A stretch of 64,000 nt of DNA from Planctomycetota bacterium (GTDB lineage: Bacteria > Planctomycetota > UBA1135 > GCA-002686595): contig JABACD010000011.1 of the NCBI GenBank assembly GCA_014237855.1, positions 62,001 through 126,000 of the forward strand. The letters run 5' to 3'. The position numbers and the translations under genes are program-made. Below, one piece after another: positions 24,897 through 32,297 of this stretch. Under the pieces are notes generated by a model. It saw nothing but the letters and a program-made list of their open reading frames with translations, had not been told where the DNA came from and did not search any database. Numbering within the stretch: the stretch's first letter is position 1; each line of letters opens with the position of its first letter.

Positions 24897-26375
24897 CTAC
24901 TGAATCGGAGCCATCAGGCGTGAGGCCTTCGAAAGGAAACGGAACCAGCCAGAGCGCTTCTCCAGCTCACTATCGTCAATCTCGACCGAGGCAGCGAAGT
25001 CAGTCAGGAACATCGCCTCGACCTGCTTCGAGAACTCCAAGCCGATGTAGATCATGGTGATCTCGAAGTTGAGCCGGAAGGAACGGTTGTCGAGATTGGC
25101 CGTCCCCACCGCCGCAGCGGCGTCATCGACCAACATGGTCTTCTGGTGCAAGAAGCCTGGCTGGTACTGAAAGAATCGCACGCCCAGCCCACACAGATCA
25201 TCCAGATAGGAGAATGCCGAGAGATAGACGAGGATGTGATCGGGCTTCGAGGGCATCAGAATGCGCACGTCAACCCCACGTAGGGCCGCCAGCTGGAGAG
25301 CCCCCACCACCCGTTCATCGGGAACAAAGTAGGGCGAGGCGATCCAAATTCGGTGCTTCGCTGCGCTGATGGCCGCCATGAAGAACAGGCCGGCAGTCTC
25401 CTGCTCATCGGCCGGGCCACTGGGGAGCGCCAGGACATCGAGCTCCCCAGCTCTCGAACGACGAGGGATCCAGTTGAGTTCCGGAGTCCCCCCGGTCGCG
25501 AAGAACCAATCCTCGATGAAGGCCAGTTGAATGCACTGAACCGCGGGCCCTTCGATCCGACACTGAGTGTCCCGCCAGCGCCCGATCTTCGGGTCACGCC
25601 CCATGTACTCGTCCCCCACATTGGCGCCTCCCACCCAGGCCACCTCACCGTCGACCAGCACGATCTTGCGGTGATTGCGAAAGTTGATCTGAAAGCGATT
25701 GTTGGGCCCGCGGGTCGAGAGGAAGGGGTGCATGTGCACACCCGCAGCACGCAGATCCTCGACGTAGATGTCCGGGAGCTTGTGACAGCCAATCTCGTCG
25801 TAGATGAAATAGATACGTACGCCGGCGCTTGCCCTGGCGATCAGGCGGCGCTTCAACTCTCGGCCCAGCTCATCATCATGGACGATGTAGAACTGAACCA
25901 GGATGTAGGTGCACGCCCCATCGATTCCAGCCAGAATCGAGTTGAAGATTGCCTCACCATCAATCAAGAGATCGACCGCATTGCCTTCCGTGAAGGGCAT
26001 CTTTGCCAGCTTCTCTGCAGTCCGTATGCCAGCTCCCGCATCCTTAAAGGTGGAACGAAACTCCTGCTCGTACTCGGCGAGCGCCATGGCGATGTGATTG
26101 ATCTCCAGATCACCCGCCCGACGTGCTGCCACGTAGCCACGAAACTTACGGCGACCGAAGACCACGTACATCGGCACCGCGATGTAGGGCAAGACGATCA
26201 GTGATACGGCCCAGGCAATCGCACCCTGCGCCGTTCTGGTGCGGACGATGGCCCTGTACGCGCAGTAACCGCCGACGATGTGAATCAGTGGAATGAGGGC
26301 CAGCAACTCCAGGCCAAATTCCACTCCACCGAGATCAATTCCGGCAAGCCAAGAGCTATTTCTCATGATCGGCAT
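24897..26375 (-). CDS. cls: Cardiolipin synthase (phospholipase D superfamily)
   Basis: 492 residues, typical for bacterial Cls. Two N-terminal membrane helices (about 18-40 and 50-72, LALIPLIHIVGG and AIAWAVSLIVLPYIAVPMYV) are followed by two PLD catalytic motifs, NHRKIVLVDGEVAWVGGAN and LHQKTMLVDDAAAAVGTAN (HxKx4D each). The enzyme condenses two phosphatidylglycerols to cardiolipin and glycerol at the inner membrane. The ATG at 26375 and one three codons later are both usable. A small unknown gene ends ten bases upstream on the same strand, so the two probably share a transcript that may begin near the structured element at 26.9 kb. Proximity to the glycerophosphodiester genes groups lipid functions here. 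Confidence 0.94.
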   Translation of the reverse strand: MPIMRNSSWLAGIDLGGVEFGLELLALIPLIHIVGGYCAYRAIVRTRTAQGAIAWAVSLIVLPYIAVPMYVVFGRRKFRGYVAARRAGDLEINHIAMALAEYEQEFRSTFKDAGAGIRTAEKLAKMPFTEGNAVDLLIDGEAIFNSILAGIDGACTYILVQFYIVHDDELGRELKRRLIARASAGVRIYFIYDEIGCHKLPDIYVEDLRAAGVHMHPFLSTRGPNNRFQINFRNHRKIVLVDGEVAWVGGANVGDEYMGRDPKIGRWRDTQCRIEGPAVQCIQLAFIEDWFFATGGTPELNWIPRRSRAGELDVLALPSGPADEQETAGLFFMAAISAAKHRIWIASPYFVPDERVVGALQLAALRGVDVRILMPSKPDHILVYLSAFSYLDDLCGLGVRFFQYQPGFLHQKTMLVDDAAAAVGTANLDNRSFRLNFEITMIYIGLEFSKQVEAMFLTDFAASVEIDDSELEKRSGWFRFLSKASRLMAPIQ

Positions 26376-26385
26376 ACCAACGCGC

Positions 26386-26748
26386 TCAGGTCACGGCCTT
26401 GGGAGCCAGCACCAGGTATCCCCTGAGATCCAGGGTCATCGCATTCAGATGTTCAGGCCCCGCATTGAGAGGACGCTTGGGAGAGTCACCAGGCAGAGAG
26501 AGGCGAGATCTACCGAAGCGATCTCTGCGAGTCTCGTAGCTCGAGCAGGCTCCCATGGGGAGTCGCCAGCGGCTAGCAAGATCGCCTTGGTAGGCCGAGG
26601 CGGTGCCCGAGAACTCAATCGGGCTCGCTCCTGAGTCCTGGGCCAGGTCGCCTTTCCAGCTGTCAGAGCGCACCTTCTCGCCCGGTAATCCGGCCTGACC
26701 CGTATGGCTGGGGTCGGCTGTGACCGTCCCGCCTGAACTACTGCTCAT
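26386..26748 (-). CDS. Possible small hypothetical protein upstream of cls
   Basis: An open frame of 120 codons from the ATG at 26748 (longer with upstream ATGs at 26802 or 26898) ends ten bases before cls on the same strand. Third positions are mostly G or C as in neighbouring genes, and the spacing suits an operon. The product is hydrophilic, Ser/Gly/Arg-rich, with no signal peptide, membrane segment or motif I know; the C-terminus NAMTLDLRGYLVLAPKAV could be structured. No strong ribosome site precedes the start. It may be a real small protein or a chance open frame in a high-GC leader. Confidence 0.4.
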   Translation of the reverse strand: MSSSSGGTVTADPSHTGQAGLPGEKVRSDSWKGDLAQDSGASPIEFSGTASAYQGDLASRWRLPMGACSSYETRRDRFGRSRLSLPGDSPKRPLNAGPEHLNAMTLDLRGYLVLAPKAVT

Positions 26749-26895
26749 CCTCTGGTCCCGCGCTGGAAGAACTCTTCGTGGGAAATACCGATGGTTCCGC
26801 ATGGGCCCACGACCCCTGCACCATCGGTGCGTCAGAGCGTACGCCCTGCTCGGCGGGAGAACCACAGCAGACGGCGGGATTACACCCCAGGGGCG

Positions 26896-26980
26896 CAAGC
26901 TTGCACCCTGTGACTTGCTGAGTCATGAACAGGCGCGCACCGGGCTGTGCCGGTACGCACCAGTTCAAGGTGCAAGCTTG
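26896..26980 (-). promoter_or_regulatory. Structured element with three-way-junction fold, possible leader RNA of the cls transcript
   Basis: CAAGCTTGCACC (26896-26907) is an exact reverse complement of GGTGCAAGCTTG (26969-26980), giving a 12-bp closing stem. Two hairpins lie inside: TGACT/AGTCA (26911-26915 with 26921-26925), extended by CTG/CAG, and ACCGG/CCGGT (26939-26943 with 26950-26954), extended by GCG/CGC across small bulges. Read on the minus strand this is a 5' closing stem, a ten-base junction strand TTGAACTGGT, two hairpins and the 3' closing strand, about 150 bases before the start of the small gene ahead of cls. The fold is typical of structured RNA leaders, but I recognise no known riboswitch class; a palindromic mobile repeat is the main alternative. 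Confidence 0.45.
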
Positions 26981-27230
26981 GTTCTCCTTGGGCCAGCGGG
27001 GACTCCTGACTGAGAAAACGGCGGGGATGCGCCATGCACCACCCAATCTTCATGATCAGAAGCTCCCGAGCCTGACCTCCCCATGGAATTGGCCAGGCTC
27101 ATCAGGAAGTGTCCACGGGAGTCCTTCCCGTTGCACATTCCTCGAATTTATTTGGCCTGGCAGCCCCTCCAGCAGGATTGCCACCTCCGTGATTCTCCCG
27201 GCGACCAGCCCTGGAGAGGTAGGCAGAGGG
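26981..27230. other. Noncoding stretch between structured element and elbB
   Basis: No gene is supported here. A short hairpin ACGGGA/TCCCGT lies near 27115-27131, followed by a small AT-rich patch (CTCGAATTTATTTGG, about 27141-27155) that may hold the promoter of the minus-strand cls transcript, though no clear -35/-10 pair was identified. Confidence 0.3.
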
Positions 27231-27259
27231 CTGCCAGCTCCCTCCCCTGGAGCTGGCAG
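27231..27259 (-). terminator. Perfect 11-bp hairpin after elbB
   Basis: CTGCCAGCTCC (27231-27241) and GGAGCTGGCAG (27249-27259) are exact reverse complements with a seven-base loop, 14 bases past the elbB stop on the minus strand. No T-tract follows in that direction, so it resembles the other T-less hairpins at gene ends in this window. Confidence 0.5.
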
Positions 27260-27273
27260 GGGTAGCCAGGCAG

Positions 27274-27936
27274 TCAGCCCGCCATGCGCATCAGCTCTGA
27301 GACTGTCCTCTCGATCCCGGTAGCCGCCTCAGCGATATTCCCAGCAAGCATGTAGGCCGGAGAGCTGATCAGTCGGTTCTCCTCGTCCACCCGAAACTCC
27401 TCGACCGGACAGGAGAGGTGTCGAGCCCCGAGCGCCTCCACTGTCTTGGCAGTGGCCTCATCGGTACCGATCGTCAGTGAGCTCGTGATTCCAGCGTCGC
27501 GGCAGACGGCAGCTAGCAGCGCAGGGGCAATGCAGATCGCAGCGATGGGCTTTCGCGAGACCAGCATCTCTCGCGTCAGGCGTGCGACCTCCGGATGGAC
27601 GCTGGCCTTTTCGCCACTGACCGCGAAGTCACAGAGGTTCTTCGCTGCTCCAAAACCACCCGGGAACATCAGGGCATCCAGCTCGGACTCCCTGACCTCT
27701 GCAAGATCTCTAACCGCACCACGAGCGATTCTCGCTGACTCCACCAGTACATTGCGAGACTCCCCGGTCTCCTCCCCGGTCAGGTGATTGATGACATGCA
27801 TCTGGTCCACATTGGGTGCCATACAAACCACGCTGGCACCGGCCCGCTCCAGGGCCAGGAGTGAGAGGACGGATTCGTGAATTTCAGCGCCGTCGTAGAC
27901 GCCGCAACCGGAGAGGACAACACCTACAGTGGTCAT
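27274..27936 (-). CDS. elbB: ElbB/ES1-family glyoxalase-like protein (DJ-1/PfpI superfamily)
   Basis: 220 residues, full length for ElbB (isoprenoid-biosynthesis-associated, shown in E. coli to have weak glyoxalase activity). Visible features are VGVVLSGCGVYDGAEIHE at the N-terminus, NHLTGEE, LMFPGGFGAAKNLC and the nucleophile-elbow segment KPIAAICIAPALLA, whose Cys is the expected catalytic residue. The C-terminal SPAYMLAGNIAEAATGIE is also typical. Cytoplasmic. It is divergent from the histidine phosphatase gene and has no operon partner; the physiological role remains unclear even in characterised relatives. Confidence 0.93.
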   Translation of the reverse strand: MTTVGVVLSGCGVYDGAEIHESVLSLLALERAGASVVCMAPNVDQMHVINHLTGEETGESRNVLVESARIARGAVRDLAEVRESELDALMFPGGFGAAKNLCDFAVSGEKASVHPEVARLTREMLVSRKPIAAICIAPALLAAVCRDAGITSSLTIGTDEATAKTVEALGARHLSCPVEEFRVDEENRLISSPAYMLAGNIAEAATGIERTVSELMRMAG

Positions 27937-28034
27937 GATTCTGGCTTGGCTGTGTGTTCAGGAGAGAAGGGCGGGTCATGGTAACGCCTGCCATCCGGTG
28001 TTGGGATCCCGAGTCCCAGCTGCGTAGTATTGGC

Positions 28035-28730
28035 ATGATGAAAGCGATCGGACCTCCCCCGCGCCCTCCGGACTACGTCCCCGACCTCGCGGGCCGGCCC
28101 ATTGCTCCGAGCCATGGCAACGGAAGCCGCCTGTGGCTGGCACGCCATGCCGAGGTGGCCAGTCAGTGGCATTCGATCGCCTACGGCTCCATGGACGTGC
28201 CCCTCTCGGAGAGTGGTGAGCGGGCAACCGAGGCGCTGGGACGGGCCTTCGCGAGACACCAGGTGGATGCGGTGATCTCCTCTGACCTGGCCCGTGCGCG
28301 CTTGCTCGGTGAGCAGATTGCTGCTTCGACTTCAGCACCGTTGAGTTCGAGCCCCGAGCTTCGCGAGATGAATCGGGGCAAGTGGCAAGGTATACCCAAG
28401 TCCGAGTTCATCGAGAACTGGCAGGCTGCGAGCGAACACTACTGGAAAGACCCCTTCCGCTGGCACACGCCGGGCGGTGAGGGAGACGAGCTGCTCTACG
28501 CGCGTTCCTGGCCAGTGATCGAGCTAGCCCTCGAGGGCATTGCCGGAGGCTCCCTGGTGGTAGCAGCTCACGGACAGTTGAACCGGGTTCTCATCAGCCG
28601 CCTCCTCGGCATCGACACACCTGAGAGTTACGAGTACTACCTTGATCCAGCCCACGCGTCCTGCCTTGTGGATGCCCCCGGAGGGTGGCGCATCGAGTCT
28701 CACAACATCGGAGCCGAAGCACTGGGTTGA
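28035..28730 (+). CDS. Histidine phosphatase family protein (phosphoglycerate mutase-like)
   Basis: Broad phosphatase/mutase fold of the GpmB/CobC branch. From tandem ATGs at 28035/28038 the product has 231-232 residues; a Pro-rich N-terminal tail leads to WLARHAEVASQW, where His38 is the phosphorylated catalytic His (RHA instead of the usual RHG). Other family features are VDAVISSDLARARLLGEQIA, LREMNRGKWQGIPKSEF and the late VVAAHGQLNRVLISRLLG with the second catalytic His. The start codon is uncertain because no clear ribosome site is seen. Its stop overlaps the next ATG (TGATG), so it is coupled to a glycosyltransferase and may dephosphorylate a sugar phosphate used there (inference). Confidence 0.88.
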   Translation: MMKAIGPPPRPPDYVPDLAGRPIAPSHGNGSRLWLARHAEVASQWHSIAYGSMDVPLSESGERATEALGRAFARHQVDAVISSDLARARLLGEQIAASTSAPLSSSPELREMNRGKWQGIPKSEFIENWQAASEHYWKDPFRWHTPGGEGDELLYARSWPVIELALEGIAGGSLVVAAHGQLNRVLISRLLGIDTPESYEYYLDPAHASCLVDAPGGWRIESHNIGAEALG

Positions 28731-29890
28731 TGCGCATCCTGTTCCTTGCCCCGACTCTCCCCTGGCCGCCCGACTCTGGCGGGAGGATCAGGGGCTACAA
28801 CCTGATCAGGCAGCTGGCCGGAGAGCATGAGATCGACTTGTGGGTCGTGGGGCGCTCGGACTCCAGTCCAGGGGACGAGGGGCAGCTAGGTCGGGTGGTC
28901 AGGGAACTGCGAACCTTTCAGAGGAGTCAGATCCCAGGACTTCGTGCACTCTCCGCCCCTCACCAGGAGAGCTGGTTTCACTCTGCGGCCCTGGAGCAAG
29001 CCCTCGCCCGGACTCAGCCCGGCGAGTACGACCTGATCCACCTCGACGAGCTCTGCCTGGTGCGCGCCCTTCCCGAGGATCTGCCAGCTCCCCTGGTAGT
29101 TCATCACCACAAGCTGGACCGAGAGCTGGCAGCCGCCACCATGAGCGAGGGCCCACGGCGCGAGGTAGAGCTAGAGCGCTGGCTCCTGCTGGAGAACCTC
29201 TCTGTCGATCGAACCCCGGCACACATCTTCTGCTCCCAGGACGACGCGGAGAGCTTTACCTCGAGACATCCGCGGTGCCGTTCCGCTGTGGTCGAGAGCG
29301 GGGTCGATCTCGACCACTTCACCCCTCGGATGCAGACCCGAGAAGGTCGCCACCTGCTGATTCTCGGTTCCCTGGACTATGCTCCCAACACCTTGGGAAT
29401 CGAGAAGTTCCTCGGAACGTGCTGGGCGGACCTGCGCAAGCACCACACCGACCTCCAGCTCTCGATCGTCGGCCGTGGGGCCTCCTCCGAGGACTGGAAG
29501 GAGCTTCCAGCCGGGGTTGAACTCGTGGGCCAGGTCGAAGATGTCCGCCCCTGGTTGGCGAGGGCGACAGCTCTGGTCGTCCCTCTCGAGGTGGGAGGTG
29601 GCACCCGGCTGAAGCTCGTCGAGGCCGCCTCCATGGGGTGTCCCGTGGTGACGACCGAAATCGGGGCGAGCGGGCTGTGCTTCGAGGGTGACGAGCACGA
29701 CCTCCGGGCAGATTCAATACGTGGGCTGACGGCGGCAATCCTCGACGCTCTTGGCTCCGAGTCCGCGAGAAGCAGGCGCGCCCTGGCCGCCCAGACCCTG
29801 GTGAGAGGTCACTACGGCTGGGACAGGCTGGCCTCCCGGATGAGCTCTTACTGGCAGTCCCTTGCCCCCCCCAGACATGAGCGGACCTGA
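28730..29890 (+). CDS. Glycosyltransferase family 4 (exopolysaccharide sugar-transferase-like)
   Basis: 386 residues from the ATG overlapping the preceding stop. MRILFLAPTLPWPPDSGGRIR at the start and GSLDYAPNTLGIEKFL in the middle match the group of GT-B transferases found in exosortase/PEP-CTERM-linked exopolysaccharide clusters; the C-terminal donor site is VPLEVGGGTRLKLVEAASMGCPVVTTEIG. No membrane segment, so it acts at the cytoplasmic face. No exosortase gene is visible in the window, so the link to that system is only by resemblance. A glycosyltransferase locus with gmd continues on the other strand. Confidence 0.88.
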   Translation: MRILFLAPTLPWPPDSGGRIRGYNLIRQLAGEHEIDLWVVGRSDSSPGDEGQLGRVVRELRTFQRSQIPGLRALSAPHQESWFHSAALEQALARTQPGEYDLIHLDELCLVRALPEDLPAPLVVHHHKLDRELAAATMSEGPRREVELERWLLLENLSVDRTPAHIFCSQDDAESFTSRHPRCRSAVVESGVDLDHFTPRMQTREGRHLLILGSLDYAPNTLGIEKFLGTCWADLRKHHTDLQLSIVGRGASSEDWKELPAGVELVGQVEDVRPWLARATALVVPLEVGGGTRLKLVEAASMGCPVVTTEIGASGLCFEGDEHDLRADSIRGLTAAILDALGSESARSRRALAAQTLVRGHYGWDRLASRMSSYWQSLAPPRHERT

Positions 29891-29912
29891 AGGGGGCCAG
29901 TCCGGTAGGTGC

Positions 29913-30938
29913 TCAGCTGCCAGAGAGCTCAGCCTTGCGCCCCTGGCGAGCTTCCCTGCTGAATCCGTCAAGCCGCTCCCCCGCCGCGTCGACCATCTCC
30001 TCGATCATCGCATCGAAGGAGATCGTTGGCCGCCAACCGAGCTGGTCGCGAGCCGCGCTCGCATCGCCGACCAGCTGCTTGGCTTCCTTCGGGCGCACGA
30101 ATGACGGATCAATGGTCACATGGTCATCGGCTCGCAACCCCACGTGCTCGAATGCAACCTGACAGAGCTCACGGACCGAACGGGTGGCTCCAGTCGCGAT
30201 GACAAAGTCACGGGGCTCATCTTGCTGGAGCATGAGCCACATGGCTCGGACGAAGTCCCTGGAGTGACCCCAGTCACGCTGTGCATCCAGGTTTCCAAGG
30301 TACAGCTCCGACTGCAGCCCACGAGAGATTCGCGCTGCAGCAGTGGCGACCTTTTGAGTCACGAAGTCGCTGCCCCGTCTGGGTGACTCATGGTTGAACA
30401 GGATTCCAGAGCAACAGAAGAGCCCGTAGGCCTCACGGTAGTTGACCGTGGCCCAGTGGGCTGTGACCTTGGCCACACCATACGGGCTACGAGGGTGGAA
30501 GGCTGTCCGCTCATTCTGGGGCATCTCGCGCGCCTGGCCGAACATCTCCGATGTTGAAGCCTGGTAGAACCTGGCTTCGGGCGCAACCTGGCGAAGGGCC
30601 TCGAGAAGCCTCAGCACTCCCAGTCCTGTGATCTCGAGAGTTTGCAGGGGCTGCTCGAAAGATGTCGGGACAAAGGACTGGGCGGCCAGATTGTAGACCT
30701 CGTGGGGACGACTCCTGAGCAGGGCTCGAACCAGGCTCGATGAATCGCCAAGATCTCCTGAGAGCAGGTGCACCCGTGAGGAGAAGTTAGCCATGCGCCA
30801 GTCGTTGCGACTGGCGGAGTGGCGAATCACCCCGTACACCTCGTAGCCCTGGTCGAGCAGGAGCTCTGTCAGGTAGCTGCCGTCCTGCCCTGTGATTCCT
30901 GTTACCAGGGCCCGTCGCGGTTCGTTGATCTGCGTCAA
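29913..30938 (-). CDS. gmd: GDP-mannose 4,6-dehydratase
   Basis: Converts GDP-D-mannose to GDP-4-keto-6-deoxy-D-mannose, precursor of GDP-fucose, GDP-rhamnose or GDP-perosamine. The 341-residue extended-SDR enzyme has VTGITGQDGSYL (NADP binding Gly14, Gly17, Gly20), NLAAQSFV, the catalytic STSEMFG Ser/Thr-Glu group, the YGVAK Tyr-Lys pair and the Gmd-specific LFNHESPRRGSDFVTQK and RDWGHSRDFVRAMW. No epimerase/reductase (fcl) or perosamine synthase gene is nearby, so the final deoxysugar is unknown. Cytoplasmic; supplies donor for the surrounding glycosyltransferases. Confidence 0.96.
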   Translation of the reverse strand: MTQINEPRRALVTGITGQDGSYLTELLLDQGYEVYGVIRHSASRNDWRMANFSSRVHLLSGDLGDSSSLVRALLRSRPHEVYNLAAQSFVPTSFEQPLQTLEITGLGVLRLLEALRQVAPEARFYQASTSEMFGQAREMPQNERTAFHPRSPYGVAKVTAHWATVNYREAYGLFCCSGILFNHESPRRGSDFVTQKVATAAARISRGLQSELYLGNLDAQRDWGHSRDFVRAMWLMLQQDEPRDFVIATGATRSVRELCQVAFEHVGLRADDHVTIDPSFVRPKEAKQLVGDASAARDQLGWRPTISFDAMIEEMVDAAGERLDGFSREARQGRKAELSGS

Positions 30939-31041
30939 AACTTTCTCTTGGCCCTGGGCTCGCTCAGCACACTCTAGCCGGTAGACGCGCAGGACTCTCC
31001 AAGCTTCCCGGTGTCCGCAATTGCCCCCCCACGATGTACGT

Positions 31042-31079
31042 CTGATTGGGGCCTCCGGCCGACATCAGCCTCCAATCAG
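31042..31079 (-). terminator. Hairpin overlapping the 3' end of the GT4 gene
   Basis: CTGATTGG (31042-31049) pairs with CCAATCAG (31072-31079), with a possible extension GGC/GCC inside. The right arm codes for the last residues and lies next to the stop of the GT4 gene on the minus strand, so the hairpin would separate that operon from gmd. No T-tract follows. Confidence 0.35.
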
Positions 31080-32297
31080 AGCCTCATAGTCAGCCTGCAG
31101 CTCAACCGCCATACCCTCGAGGCCCATGCAGTCGAATGGCAGGGCCCTGAGCTCCGCTCGCCAGGCCTGGTCGCGACCAAAACGCAGTAGCGCGTCCTTC
31201 CAGGCCTCGCCGTCTCCTGCGGGCAATTCGTGGAAGCCCCCGTCAGGGAGACCGCCCCGCTTGCTGACGAACACGGGCAGGCCGCTGGAGCGCGCCTCCC
31301 TTGCAACAAGGCCCATGACCTCCTCCCAGAGAGAGGGCACCGCGACGAGGTCCAGGCCAGCAAGAATTTCCGGAAGCTCCGGTGCGTCGTAGGCTCCCTT
31401 CATCTTGATCCGAGGCTCACGGGAGGAGAGAGCCTCTAGCTTCCGCACGTACGCCATGTCGCCGTGATAGGACACGCATGGTCCGTGCACCTCCAGCTGA
31501 AATGGATGCCCAAGCTCACTGATCCAGCGAGCCAGCTCGAGTACGCCCTTGCTTGGTTGAACACTTCCCAGGTAACCGACCCTGACGAGCTGTTCAGTCC
31601 TCAAGCGCTCGACCTCGTGCAGGGTCGAGATTCCATTCTGTCTGACCTCAACCCGATCCTCGGGAATCCCGTGCCGGATCATGATCTCCCGGGTAGAAAT
31701 TGACGGCGTGAACACCCGGCTACAGGCCCCCAGTGCGCGCCGCATCATCTCCATGCGACCGGCCAGCGTTCTCTCCGCGGACTCCTGCCCCGAGAGCTGT
31801 GGCCAGGTTTGTCGGACACACCCTGCGCATTCCTGTGGCCGAGCCTCTTCGCAAGAGTGGCCATCGAAGTGCCACATCTGTCCCCGAGGACACAGAGCCC
31901 AGTAGTCATGCCAGGTCCACAGGACCGGAACGCCCAGCTCCTCCAGACGTACGGGCACTCCCAGCCCCCAGGGATCCAGGGAGTGCACATGAATCAGGTC
32001 CAGGCAGCGATCTGCCTTCCAGCGCACCACCTCTTCTTCGAGACGTGCGACCCGCGAGAGCGAATCCAGTGACTGCTGGTCCCGACTATCCACCCTGACA
32101 CGACGCACCTGGACGCCCTCGACAAGCTCCTCGCTCTTGTTCGCTGCTAGCTCGCTACGGTCGCTGGCCAGGGCAAAGACTCGATATCCACGTCCTCCAA
32201 GCTCACCTGCAAGCCCCCTGGTCAGGCCCTGGACGCCACCTACCTCAGGCCACCAGCCGGAGGTCAGAAATCCGACCCGCCGGGGGCCAGCGCTCAT
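31065..32297 (-). CDS. Glycosyltransferase family 4
   Basis: 410-residue GT-B enzyme: RRVGFLTSGWWPEVGGVQGLTRGLA at the N-terminus, LIHVHSLDPWGLG, then the donor-side VRVGYLGSVQPSKGVLEL and VPSLWEEVMGLVAREA. An insert with four Cys (CPRGQM, SCEEARPQECAGCVRQ) matches the pattern in the adjacent GT4 and in the 9 kb GT4, and could bind a metal. ATG overlaps the stop of the upstream GT4 by four bases, so the pair is co-translated and presumably acts in consecutive steps on the same glycan. No membrane helix. Confidence 0.9.
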   Translation of the reverse strand: MSAGPRRVGFLTSGWWPEVGGVQGLTRGLAGELGGRGYRVFALASDRSELAANKSEELVEGVQVRRVRVDSRDQQSLDSLSRVARLEEEVVRWKADRCLDLIHVHSLDPWGLGVPVRLEELGVPVLWTWHDYWALCPRGQMWHFDGHSCEEARPQECAGCVRQTWPQLSGQESAERTLAGRMEMMRRALGACSRVFTPSISTREIMIRHGIPEDRVEVRQNGISTLHEVERLRTEQLVRVGYLGSVQPSKGVLELARWISELGHPFQLEVHGPCVSYHGDMAYVRKLEALSSREPRIKMKGAYDAPELPEILAGLDLVAVPSLWEEVMGLVAREARSSGLPVFVSKRGGLPDGGFHELPAGDGEAWKDALLRFGRDQAWRAELRALPFDCMGLEGMAVELQADYEALIGG

